From assembly GCA_020072585.1 (NCBI GenBank), contig JAIQGL010000019.1, positions 62,001 through 126,000 on the forward strand: 64,000 nucleotides of DNA. Direction: 5' to 3'. The notes below the pieces were generated by a model. The model was given only the letters and a program-made list of their open reading frames with translations. It did not search any database and was not told the origin of the DNA. Shown one piece after another: positions 17,172 to 24,370 of this stretch; positions within the stretch are counted from its first letter, which is position 1; each line of letters begins with the position of its first letter. The DNA is from Terriglobia bacterium. GTDB taxonomy: Bacteria > Acidobacteriota > Terriglobia > Terriglobales > Acidobacteriaceae. Position numbers and translations under genes: made by a program.

Positions 17172-17765
17172 ATGCAAGACCTTATATTGGAGCCCATGCC
17201 TGCAACCCGCAAAAAACTCCGTCTCTCGGTCCGTGTGATCTCCTCCAAGACTTCTTTCCGTGGCCCGGTTTTCACCGTGATGACAGACGAAGTGGAAGAG
17301 CCGGGCAATGTCCGCGCTCGCCGGGATGTGATTCGCCATTCCGGATCGATCGTTATACTGCCGCTGGATGACTCCGGGCGTATGCCGCGTGTACTGCTGG
17401 AACGACAGTATCGTTATGCCGCGGACAGGCGTATGTGGGAGCTTCCGGCCGGCCGCGTCGACCCGGGTGAGCGCGACCTTGCCGCCGCCAAACGCGAGCT
17501 GGTTGAAGAGACCGGCTACACCGCGTCCAGGTGGCAAAAGGCGCTTTTCTTTTATGTGAGTCCTGGTTTTCTGGACGAGAGCATGACGGTCTATCTGGCA
17601 CGCGGTCTGAAGAAAGGCATGGCCCAGCCGGAAGACGATGAGCGCATCGCCGTACGGTTTTTCCCGCTAAAACAGGCAGTGCGCATGGCGATGACAGGAA
17701 AAATCGTAGACGCAAAAACTATTGCGTCCTTGCTATGGATAGAGAAAAAGCTGCACCGCACTTAA
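17172..17765 (+). CDS. Nudix hydrolase (ADP-ribose pyrophosphatase-like)
   Basis: 197 residues. The Nudix box is complete: G-RVDPG-E-RDLAAAK-RE-LV-EE-TG, preceded by MWELPAGR as in ADP-ribose pyrophosphatases. N-terminal strands (VFTVMTDEV, VRARRDVIRHSGSIVILPL) fit the swapped domain of the NudF type. It hydrolyses a nucleoside diphosphate linked to another moiety, probably ADP-ribose, in the cytoplasm. ATG 17172 has no ribosome-binding site; ATG 17196 has GGAG very close upstream and would remove eight residues. Confidence 0.9.
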   Translation: MQDLILEPMPATRKKLRLSVRVISSKTSFRGPVFTVMTDEVEEPGNVRARRDVIRHSGSIVILPLDDSGRMPRVLLERQYRYAADRRMWELPAGRVDPGERDLAAAKRELVEETGYTASRWQKALFFYVSPGFLDESMTVYLARGLKKGMAQPEDDERIAVRFFPLKQAVRMAMTGKIVDAKTIASLLWIEKKLHRT

Positions 17766-17900
17766 AGACCCACCTGTATTTTCTGATTTCTCTTTCATAA
17801 GGGGTTGTCTGCCGCCCGCCAGCAGTAGGGAGAGTCTCTGGAACGCGGGCCTTATTAGCACTTAAGTGCACCAAGACTGGCATTTAAGTACATATGTAAG

Positions 17901-17929
17901 TTGACATCATGCCCTGATGAAGGCAGAAT
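17901..17929 (+). promoter_or_regulatory. Promoter of the cold-shock gene
   Basis: TTGACA at 17901-17906, a 17-bp spacer and CAGAAT at 17924-17929. The predicted start near 17936 gives a leader of about 160 nt before GTG 18097. Just upstream, GCACTTAAGTGC (around 17859-17870) is a perfect 12-bp palindrome, and a related TTTAAGTAC follows near 17883, possibly operator half-sites. Confidence 0.55.
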
Positions 17930-17935
17930 AACCCC

Positions 17936-18096
17936 AAAGCCAAAGTACGGGTATAAGACGTGTCATGCTGGGAGAAGGTTAATCTCCGGCGTTCTACGTC
18001 CCTCCCAAAAAAAGTGGCAAAACCCAGAGAAGAAAAACTTGGTCCGAGGGACCACAGCTAGACCGTGCCTCCTAACGACCGCCCGGAGTAAGGAAC
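17936..18096 (+). other. Long structured 5' leader of the cold-shock gene
   Basis: About 160 nt of transcribed non-coding RNA with several possible hairpins: GACGT (17957-17961) with ACGTC (17996-18000) enclosing GGAGA (17971-17975)/TCTCC (17983-17987), and GGTCC-GAG-GGACC (18041-18053). The GGAGTAAGGA ribosome-binding site lies at the end. In E. coli the cspA leader of similar length is a temperature-sensing RNA; the same role here is inferred. Confidence 0.5.
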
Positions 18097-18321
18097 GTGT
18101 CTCGAATCAAAGGTAAAGTAAAATGGTTCAATAACGCAAAGGGCTTCGGCTTTATCGGCCGGGATGACGGCCCTGATGTGTTCGTCCACTACAGTGCCAT
18201 CCAGTCGGAGGGCTACAAGAGCCTCCAGGAGGGCGATGACGTTGAATTCGAAATTGTTCAGGGACAGAAAGGCCCCCAGGCTGAGAGCGTTACCAAAGCA
18301 ACAACAACGCAATCTGCCTGA
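18097..18321 (+). CDS. Cold-shock protein (CSD)
   Basis: 74 residues forming one cold-shock domain. RNP1 is seen in [10 protein letters not shown] and RNP2 in DVFVHYSAI, starting from the standard [11 protein letters not shown] strand. These small beta-barrels bind single-stranded RNA or DNA and melt RNA structure. The C-terminus carries a short tail ([11 protein letters not shown]). Start GTG 18097 follows AAGGA with good spacing. The gene is a single transcription unit with its own promoter, long leader and rho-independent terminator. Confidence 0.95.
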   Translation: MSRIKGKVKWFNNAKGFGFIGRDDGPDVFVHYSAIQSEGYKSLQEGDDVEFEIVQGQKGPQAESVTKATTTQSA

Positions 18322-18349
18322 TCGATCCGTCCAGGTGCTGAACTGATTT

Positions 18350-18386
18350 AAAGACCCGGTCGACCCCACCACCGGGTCTTTTAATT
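18350..18386 (+). terminator. Rho-independent terminator of the cold-shock gene
   Basis: Perfect 11-bp stem AAAGACCCGGT (18350-18360) and ACCGGGTCTTT (18371-18381), 10-nt loop, followed by TTAATTTT. It lies 28 bp after the stop codon. Confidence 0.9.
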
Positions 18387-18588
18387 TTATCGCTTCGCAC
18401 ACCGCTTGAACTCTTTTCGAAGCGTAACTTGATCTGTGCCTGATGCACGCTGCTTGGCGTGCAAGCCAGCCTCGCTGCGCTCCACGCCGTTTGAATTCCC
18501 ATTCGAAGCGGGAACCTTGGTGTGTCTTACCGCATGCTCCCGGCTCGCCTCTGCGATTCTCTGCGAGCGTTGCGCTTTATGGTCTCCG

Positions 18589-20058
18589 CTACGGTTTTGC
18601 GCTTAAGGCCACCCTCACCCAATATTCAGGTTTCGGCGGCGGTGAGAATGCGGCTTTTTCCAGCTTCGGACGCACGCAAGCATCGTTTGCATTCTCGGGT
18701 ACAACCATCACCTGGTGCACCGATCCGCTCTTGTCCATCTGCAATACCAGCAGCGTTGGCGCCGGACCGCCGCCGGTCGCGCACTCCTTGACCGCGTGCG
18801 CATAGCGGGCAGAGAATTCCCTGGCGATCACGGCATCGTACTTCTGGCCTTCCGGCGTGGCGATGTTGGCGTTGACGGCCTTATACGCTTCAATGATCTT
18901 CCTGAACGGCACCGCGGAATCTCTGGCCCACGCTCTGACCTTTTCAAAATACTCCCTGGTGCCCCACGTTCCCTGGTCCCATTTGTCGCCGATGAGCGTG
19001 AGCGTTTCATCGGTGACCATGTAATCGCCAAACCGTGCTGCCATCTGTGCCAGCTGGTTTTGCCGCAGCGGGCTTGCTCCAAACCGCTCTGTCAATACCT
19101 GGTAACCCAGCAGCGCGCGGGACCATGAGAACTGTGGCGGGGCATTGCCCAGATCGCGGTTGCCCAGAATCGATTGCGCGATCAGCCAGTAGAGCATGTC
19201 ACCCGACTTGCCGCCCACGTGGCTTGCCTGCTCCTCGGCAAACTTCTCTGCATCGCCTTCCTTGCCGCGCCACTTCGGCGTCAGGCTCAAGGCAAACTCC
19301 TGATAGTAGTAAAAATACTCAGGATCGTAGGCAATCGCGCGCTGGAAGAGCGCCGCCAGGTCTTCCACCTCCCAGCCTTTCACGCGCCCCACTTGCAGCA
19401 TCACGTAATACCACTCGGGACATTTCGCCGGAAGCTGAAAAGACTGATTTAACTCCGTCTCCGCAAGCTTGATGCGCTCGTCGAACAATCGCTTGCCCTC
19501 CGCAGTGACGGAAGCGGCGTTGCCATCGCCGCGGGCCTGCCATGCGTAATTCAGATAGGCGCGGGCCAGGGCCACTGCGGCGGTGATGGAATCGGGCTGC
19601 TGCGCCACCCAGCGTTTCAAGCGGTCCAGCGTATCGGCCCAGTCGGCTTCCGTAACCGGCGCTCTTCCTTTGGGCCATTCCACGGCCGCATAAAACGTAT
19701 GCAGCTTCCATCCGCCTCCGGGAAAGCGTGTTCTGCCGGCCCGCTCAGCCGCCGCCACGTCATCCAGTACTTTGAAATTTTCCTGCTCCAGCTGCGTTCG
19801 CACGCGGGTACTGTAGGCAGCTTCATCGCGCTCCGTTGAGACGGTGATGGCGGCGTTCAGGTCGGCATTCACGCCGGCAGGGCTCGCCGGCTGAGGCGTT
19901 GCCGCCATCCTGTTCGCCGGAGAAGTGGGCACGTCTCCTTTTTTTGAGCGGATCCTGCGTGCCGCGTCGCCTAAAGATTCCTGCGCCGGCAGCGCAGCAG
20001 CGAATGTTGCCAGCGACAAAGCCAGCAGAGCGGATGCATAAACAGTTCGTCTTGACAT
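18589..20058 (-). CDS. Exported protein with DUF4034-like region
   Basis: 489 residues from ATG 20058, which begins an ideal signal peptide (MSRRTVYASALLALSLATFA); an upstream in-frame start at 20085 would bury it. The middle (about 80-330), with repeated helical pairs such as ARAYLNYAWQARG and LPAKCPEWYYVMLQVGRVKG and the phrase LSLTPKWRGKEGDAEKFAEE, resembles the DUF4034 family, a TPR-like helical repeat of unknown function. The last ~55 residues (LQMDKSGSVHQVMVVPEN to AFSPPPKPEYWVRVAL) look like a TonB-C-type strand set. It is likely periplasmic. The DUF assignment is from memory of the pattern. Confidence 0.65.
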   Translation of the reverse strand: MSRRTVYASALLALSLATFAAALPAQESLGDAARRIRSKKGDVPTSPANRMAATPQPASPAGVNADLNAAITVSTERDEAAYSTRVRTQLEQENFKVLDDVAAAERAGRTRFPGGGWKLHTFYAAVEWPKGRAPVTEADWADTLDRLKRWVAQQPDSITAAVALARAYLNYAWQARGDGNAASVTAEGKRLFDERIKLAETELNQSFQLPAKCPEWYYVMLQVGRVKGWEVEDLAALFQRAIAYDPEYFYYYQEFALSLTPKWRGKEGDAEKFAEEQASHVGGKSGDMLYWLIAQSILGNRDLGNAPPQFSWSRALLGYQVLTERFGASPLRQNQLAQMAARFGDYMVTDETLTLIGDKWDQGTWGTREYFEKVRAWARDSAVPFRKIIEAYKAVNANIATPEGQKYDAVIAREFSARYAHAVKECATGGGPAPTLLVLQMDKSGSVHQVMVVPENANDACVRPKLEKAAFSPPPKPEYWVRVALSAKP

Positions 20059-20085
20059 GCCCCTCAAGCATAGGCCAGCAAACAC

Positions 20086-20734
20086 GGGCGGCGACAGTTA
20101 CAGGAGTGCTAAGTGGCTGACCAGAAAGGTCACTCCCGGGTGCATGCCCAACGGATAATTGATTGGCGTAGGTTTCATCAATTGAGGTTCCGATCACCCG
20201 ATTTCCCGATTACCGGATCACCCGATCTTTGTGGCCCTCTGCCTGTACCCTTCAGCCGGATGGCCCCCCTCCCCCTATGTATACCCAATTCAACCCAAGG
20301 GTACACAAGAGAACCCATGGCTGAAAGAATCGGCAGAGGGGTCGTAAGCTGTTTCTCCAGTGACTCAACTTGCCGAATTTGCCCATTTTCTCAATTCTGC
20401 CCGGATACCTGCAGATAGGGCCGATCATCACCGTTTTTAGTTTTCAATGAGCTTCGTGTAGTACTTGCCCCTGAAGGCTGCTGTACTGTAGCGTACTTTT
20501 TGAAGCGAATCAATAGCGAATAAGAAGTTTTATGACGCCAACTTATATCAAGCTATGAACAAGCGACCTTGCCGAAATCTGTTTTCCTGAGCGAAACCCG
20601 AGCTAGGAACGATGCGAGGGTGAGTCGAAGGACCCCGAGAATGTTTGCAGCATGAATGCCGCATCAAGGAGTCCTTCCCACGCATTTCTTGTGCTCCCCG
20701 GTGTTCCGCCGTTCCCATGACAAATTCGGGGCAG
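20086..20734. other. Non-coding region with short repeats, about 650 bp
   Basis: No convincing gene. At 20192-20227 there is a degenerate short repeat built from GATCACCCGAT and TCCCGATTACCGGAT. Around 20586-20637 lies a stretch beginning CCTGAGCGAAAC and ending AGTCGAAGGACCCC that resembles intergenic repeats I have seen in acidobacterial genomes. Open frames here have no ribosome-binding sites and are short. Confidence 0.45.
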
Positions 20735-20763
20735 AAAAACCCCCGGCCTTTTGTGGCCGGGGG
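20735..20763 (-). terminator. Rho-independent terminator of the small HTH operon
   Basis: Perfect 9-bp GC stem (20740-20748 with 20755-20763) and a 6-nt loop. In the minus-strand direction it is followed by five T residues (20739-20735). It lies 28 bp beyond the stop of the gene at 20792, which supports the two preceding short genes being transcribed. Confidence 0.85.
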
Positions 20764-20791
20764 CATCGGGTTGTTCCTGGTAACTTGCGCT

Positions 20792-21178
20792 TTAGCGCTG
20801 GCGTGCCTTTGTTTTTCCCTTAGCCGCCTCGGGGTCTTTGCGCGAGTCTTCCCACTTTTGCCGTCGACGGTCATAGCGGTAGGCGTTGTGCATCTCGCGG
20901 TCGCCCGCGGATGCCAGCGCGTTGTAATTGGCATTGGCCCGCACGGACTCCAATGTGACCTGCGCGCCATAGACATACTCCAGCCGCAACAGCTTGAGCC
21001 GTCCCGCTTCCTCCAGACCGGCCACCGCATTGTCAAAAGCGTGGTTCATCTCCAGCAGGGCAAGATACATGGGGTAGGTCCGGTGCGCGGTTCGGTGTCG
21101 CATGGCTGGGAGTGGCTTGGCTGTGCGATGGCCGATTTTGGTATGTGAAGCCTTGCGCTGTCTTGCTGCGGTCTTCAT
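20792..21178 (-). CDS. Hypothetical protein, second of a paralogous pair (128 aa)
   Basis: A basic, Arg/Lys-rich protein of 128 residues. N- and C-terminal tails are strongly basic (KTAARQRKASHTK; AAKGKTKARQR), and a helical core runs from about 36 to 110. The core segment RANANYNALASAGDREMHNA followed by YRY aligns without gaps to RALANRDLLRLFAGREDQEA followed by ARF in the protein encoded just upstream, keeping R-A-x-A-N, L, R-E, A and R. Start ATG 21178 overlaps the upstream stop (ATGA), so translation is probably coupled. Function unknown; the basic tails suggest nucleic-acid binding. A terminator follows. Confidence 0.65.
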   Translation of the reverse strand: MKTAARQRKASHTKIGHRTAKPLPAMRHRTAHRTYPMYLALLEMNHAFDNAVAGLEEAGRLKLLRLEYVYGAQVTLESVRANANYNALASAGDREMHNAYRYDRRRQKWEDSRKDPEAAKGKTKARQR

Positions 21179-21528
21179 CGTTGCGCCCCCTTCCTGCCCC
21201 GGAGACGGACAAAGCGCGCGGCCTCCTGGTCTTCGCGTCCGGCAAAGAGCCGGAGCAGATCGCGGTTGGCCAGGGCGCGAAGCTCTTCCGTGCGGCTGCG
21301 GTAGTCATGCAGGCACTCCTGGGGAAAGATGCCCGGTTTGTGCAGGCGGTCCTGCCGTTGCAGGCGATCAAACGCGGCAAGGGCCACGCCAAAGCCGCGG
21401 TTCAGGTGGCGCAGGGTCTCAAGCAACTGGGATTTTAGCTGTGGGTCCGTTGGCCGTAGAGTTTGTTGGTCAGTGTGGCGCGTGGGTTGCGCCAAAGGAT
21501 TGGAGCGTATAGCTTTAGGAACAGCCAT
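21175..21528 (-). CDS. Hypothetical protein, first of a paralogous pair (117 aa)
   Basis: 117 residues; a strong AGGAGG lies five bases before ATG 21528. The protein is helical from about residue 30 (LKSQLLETLRHLNRGFGVAL) to the C-terminus, which is rich in Arg (RFVRLRGRKGAQR). It shares the RAxAN...RE...A.R[F/Y] core with the protein encoded immediately downstream, so the two look like diverged duplicates. It lies 79 bp after the excisionase-like HTH gene on the same strand. I recognise no family. Confidence 0.65.
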   Translation of the reverse strand: MAVPKAIRSNPLAQPTRHTDQQTLRPTDPQLKSQLLETLRHLNRGFGVALAAFDRLQRQDRLHKPGIFPQECLHDYRSRTEELRALANRDLLRLFAGREDQEAARFVRLRGRKGAQR

Positions 21529-21607
21529 GGTTGCCTCCTATAAGGCGACTGCGGTTAGGGCGCGTTCGGTGCTAGATACACCGGACGCTGCCCGTCTGGT
21601 TGTGGTT

Positions 21608-21847
21608 TTACTTCTTTTTCGTTTTTACGGACTGCGTCTTCTTATACCGGGTTTTTCTGCCGTTCTTGATTGTGGGCAGAATCTTCCGGACTTTCTCAAC
21701 ATCTTCCTCGCTCCAGGCACGAACGCTGCTGCCACCGATCTTAATAATCTTCGGCACCGGTATCTTCCCGGAAGAGATATACCGCTGAAGCGTGATGTAA
21801 TGCATGCCCAACTTCTTGGCCACATCACGCGTGGAGTAGTTATCCAT
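21608..21847 (-). CDS. Excisionase/AlpA-like helix-turn-helix protein
   Basis: 79 residues. MDNYSTRDVAKKLGMHYITL followed by QRYISSGKIPVPKIIKIGG is the MerR-like winged HTH of excisionases and AlpA-type regulators (HTH_17 pattern), followed by SSVRAWSEEDVEKVRKILP and a very basic tail (KKTQSVKTKKK). It probably binds DNA as a regulator of this small operon. ATG 21847 lies about 10 nt after the predicted transcript start, so it would be nearly leaderless; an in-frame ATG at 21868 lies inside the promoter. Base composition is AT-richer than in most neighbours. Confidence 0.8.
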   Translation of the reverse strand: MDNYSTRDVAKKLGMHYITLQRYISSGKIPVPKIIKIGGSSVRAWSEEDVEKVRKILPTIKNGRKTRYKKTQSVKTKKK

Positions 21848-21860
21848 TATGCTATAAGGT

Positions 21861-21888
21861 ATTAGCATTTTGCTCTGATCCGTGTCAA
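21861..21888 (-). promoter_or_regulatory. Promoter of the small HTH operon
   Basis: On the minus strand TTGACA (21888-21883), a 16-bp spacer and GCTAAT (21866-21861). The -35 is perfect and the -10 matches four of six bases. It overlaps the upstream alternative start of the HTH gene, supporting the shorter protein. Confidence 0.55.
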
Positions 21889-21915
21889 GAAAATTTTTTG
21901 TAAAGATGTAGAGAT

Positions 21916-22014
21916 GCCAGCGCCGTCAGGCGCGATGAGAAGTTAGCCCACCGCGCTAGCGGTGGGTAAGCGTTACGATAATAAAATAGCGCTGGAGGCG
22001 CGGCACACTCATCG
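21916..22014. repeat. REP-like palindromic element
   Basis: Three small hairpins in 100 bp: GCGCC-GTCA-GGCGC (21920-21933), a perfect 8-bp stem CCCACCGC-GCTA-GCGGTGGG (21947-21966) flanked by TTAG and TAAG, and GCGC-TGGAG-GCGC near 21989-22001. This arrangement is like the interspersed palindromes mobilised by REP-associated tyrosine transposases in acidobacterial genomes. No such transposase gene is in the window. Confidence 0.55.
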
Positions 22015-22025
22015 GGAAAGCAAAA

Positions 22026-23210
22026 ATGACCCTCTTTGATCTCGGAACACGCACTGAAACGCGGGTTAAAGGGCATAGTGAACCCGAGTTCACTTATTTG
22101 AATCAATCCGCGCGCCCAAGTGTTTACGCACTGCGGGGAATTCTTGAAGAGTGGTTTCAGCATTTCCCGCGCGCGGCGCAAACCGATCTGCGTTCCCGTT
22201 TCCGAGACTCTTCTAACAGCCAACATTATGGTGCATTTTTCGAGCTATATGTACATGAGCTATTGATAAGAGCAGGCTACGCTGTGGTTGTGCATCCAGT
22301 GCTGGACAATGTAAATACGCGCCCGGATTTTCTTGCACGAAATCCCAATGGAGCGGAATTCTATGTAGAAGTCACATTGGCGGGGATTCCAGCACAAGCT
22401 GCTCAAGGTGCGGATACCAGAATTGCGCAAGTCTATGACATTCTGGATCGTATGGACTCGCCTAATTTCTTTCTCCACCTAGATGTTGAGGGCTCACCAG
22501 CCAGTCCGCCACCGGCATCAAAGTTGCGAGGTCAGTTACAGCGATGGCTCGCGACGCTTGACCCGGACGAAATCTCGCGGAAGATGCAAATCGATGGTTT
22601 CGACAGCATTCCGAAGTTTACGTGGAGACACTCCGGCTGGGAAATAGTGATAACACCAATTGCGAAATCCGTGGAAGCGAGGGGCAAGTCAGGCATTCGC
22701 CCAATTGGGGCTGTTTCGCCAGAAGCACAATGGTTGCAAACGGATGCAGATTTGAAGGCTGCTTTAGAAGTCAAGGCTAATAAATATGGTGAGTTCGAAA
22801 TTCCGCTTTTGATCGCTGTCAATGTGTTAAGTGTTCATTGCGATGATATAGACATATTAAATGGACTATTTGGGCAGGAGGGGATTGTGTGCTCGCTGGC
22901 TCAAGACGGCAGCATAGTGGAACAGAGCCAGACGAGAAAACGAAATGGGTTTTGGTATGGTCCAAAAGGGGCACGGAACCAAACAGCTAGTGGAGCACTG
23001 ATCGTTTCAAACCTGAATGAGTGGAGCATGGGAGTTCTAACGCCAGAGCTTTTCCACAATCCATGGGCCAAATGCATTCTGAATTCCGATTGGTGGCCTA
23101 TGCCGCAAAGAATTCCGGACAATAAGACAGGGTACTATTCAAAGCACAACGGAAAAACAGCTAGTGAAGTGCTAAGTATTCCTGCTCCATGGCCTCTAAC
23201 TTGGGATTAA
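22026..23210 (+). CDS. PD-(D/E)XK nuclease-like hypothetical protein
   Basis: 394 residues, soluble. Residues about 66-130 show a restriction-nuclease-like core: an acidic helix (GAFFELYVHELLIRAGY), HPVLDNVNTRPDFLA with the PD aspartate, and GAEFYVEVTLA as the E-x-(K) strand with Thr in place of Lys. The C-terminal two thirds have no motif I know; a repeated-strand region FWYGPKGARNQTASGALIVS stands out. The gene is alone on its strand, AT-richer than its flanks, and directly follows a REP-like element, so recent acquisition is likely. It may be a DNA-cleaving or defence-related protein; this is inference from one degenerate motif. Confidence 0.6.
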   Translation: MTLFDLGTRTETRVKGHSEPEFTYLNQSARPSVYALRGILEEWFQHFPRAAQTDLRSRFRDSSNSQHYGAFFELYVHELLIRAGYAVVVHPVLDNVNTRPDFLARNPNGAEFYVEVTLAGIPAQAAQGADTRIAQVYDILDRMDSPNFFLHLDVEGSPASPPPASKLRGQLQRWLATLDPDEISRKMQIDGFDSIPKFTWRHSGWEIVITPIAKSVEARGKSGIRPIGAVSPEAQWLQTDADLKAALEVKANKYGEFEIPLLIAVNVLSVHCDDIDILNGLFGQEGIVCSLAQDGSIVEQSQTRKRNGFWYGPKGARNQTASGALIVSNLNEWSMGVLTPELFHNPWAKCILNSDWWPMPQRIPDNKTGYYSKHNGKTASEVLSIPAPWPLTWD

Positions 23211-23422
23211 TTTTGAAAAATGATTCCTGATGGAAGTTGCCTAGTACCTGACTTTCGTTGCCCTTGCATCGCTGTGTGCAGAAAGAGAGATATTTCAACC
23301 AACATCACGCCATTCCGAGGCCGAACCTGTTCGTGCCGCATCGTTCCTTCATCCAGCCTCTGTGAGGGCCGAGGAATTGCTCCGCTGCTCATTCGGTTCA
23401 CCATGCCGCATCAAGTAGTTCG

Positions 23423-23890
23423 TCAAGACCCAATGCCGGCGCGTTCCGCCTTCTTCATCTTTCTCCGGCGGAAGAAAAACCATCCACCGCAAAAAGAAAT
23501 GAGCATCACCGCATAGCAAGCAGCGGCAATTTCCATGGTTGTCTCGTCGAGTGCCCACGTCAGCATAAAGACAACGCCCGCTGTCGACATGGCGCCAAGC
23601 TGCCATTCGCTGCGGTAAACGATCGATTGCACCAGGCCCACGATGCCGGCGATGAATGCTCCGAACATGATGGGTACCGCCAACAGCATCGCGTACCCCT
23701 CCCTGTCCCCCTGGCTGATCGGCAGAATCCACAGAATCGGGCCGAAGCACAATGCGAATGCGATAAACGCAAAACATAGATAGGGAAAATCCAGCTGCTG
23801 GTAAGAGGGCTTCACGGCCTTCGTCGTCGGTGGTGGCACGCTCGGTGCTGGTATGTTCGGTGATGGTACGGTCGCATTCATATCCGTCAT
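23423..23890 (-). CDS. Four-helix membrane protein, unknown function
   Basis: 155 residues. A Pro-rich cytoplasmic head (SPNIPAPSVPPPTTKAVKPS) is followed by four hydrophobic segments (about 40-60, 70-95, 100-120 and 125-145) and a basic C-terminus (FFRRRKMKKAERAG). It starts 4 bp after the stop of the membrane protein gene at 23895. The ATG at 23881 has the better AAGGA spacing; the ATG at 23890 is also possible. The two small membrane proteins probably form one transcription unit. No family is recognised. Confidence 0.6.
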   Translation of the reverse strand: MTDMNATVPSPNIPAPSVPPPTTKAVKPSYQQLDFPYLCFAFIAFALCFGPILWILPISQGDREGYAMLLAVPIMFGAFIAGIVGLVQSIVYRSEWQLGAMSTAGVVFMLTWALDETTMEIAAACYAVMLISFCGGWFFFRRRKMKKAERAGIGS

Positions 23891-23894
23891 TCCT

Positions 23895-24275
23895 TCACTT
23901 CCGCGCCAGCACCAACCCCACAATACCCAGCACCATAGCGATCATAAAACTATGGCAGCCGTGCTGGTGTGGATCCAGTACTACCAGGCAACGCGGATCG
24001 GTGGCCATCCGCGTAACAAAGAGAATCACAAAGATGCTCAGCGAGGTCCAAAGCGCCCAGCGTTCCCCACGCCGCAGAGGTATGACAGCCAGCATGATGC
24101 CCATCAGGGCCAGCGAACATCCCAGCGCCACCGGCCATGGCGAGGCATATTGCGCAAGCAACGCCGGATCCAGATGAGGATGCGCGCGCGCGTAGAGCGG
24201 CGCTGACAGCGATATGTACACCAGCAGGGCATAAGCCGCTATTACCATCCGAATGCCAACTTTTTGTCTGGTCAT
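23895..24275 (-). CDS. Small four-helix membrane protein
   Basis: 126 residues with four hydrophobic segments (about 8-28, 45-65, 75-90 and 107-123). A conserved-looking loop HPHLDPALLAQ follows the first helix, and DPRCLVVLDPHQHGCHS with histidines and cysteines the third. No family is recognised; the His/Cys loop might bind metal. Next gene on the strand begins within 5 bp of its stop. Confidence 0.6.
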   Translation of the reverse strand: MTRQKVGIRMVIAAYALLVYISLSAPLYARAHPHLDPALLAQYASPWPVALGCSLALMGIMLAVIPLRRGERWALWTSLSIFVILFVTRMATDPRCLVVLDPHQHGCHSFMIAMVLGIVGLVLARK

Positions 24276-24336
24276 GGACTTGTCTGATCAGTGTCATCCG
24301 TGTAAATCAGTGGTAAGGTTTTGGTTTTGTTTTCAT

Positions 24337-24370
24337 TTACCCAATTACCAAATTACCCATTTACCCAATC
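24337..24370. repeat. Degenerate TTACCCAA/TTACCAAA repeat overlapping a gene end
   Basis: Four or so units of 7-8 bp (TTACCCAA, TTACCAAA, TTACCCAT, TTACCCAA). The stop codon of the glycosyltransferase gene (24361-24363) is inside it. Confidence 0.6.
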
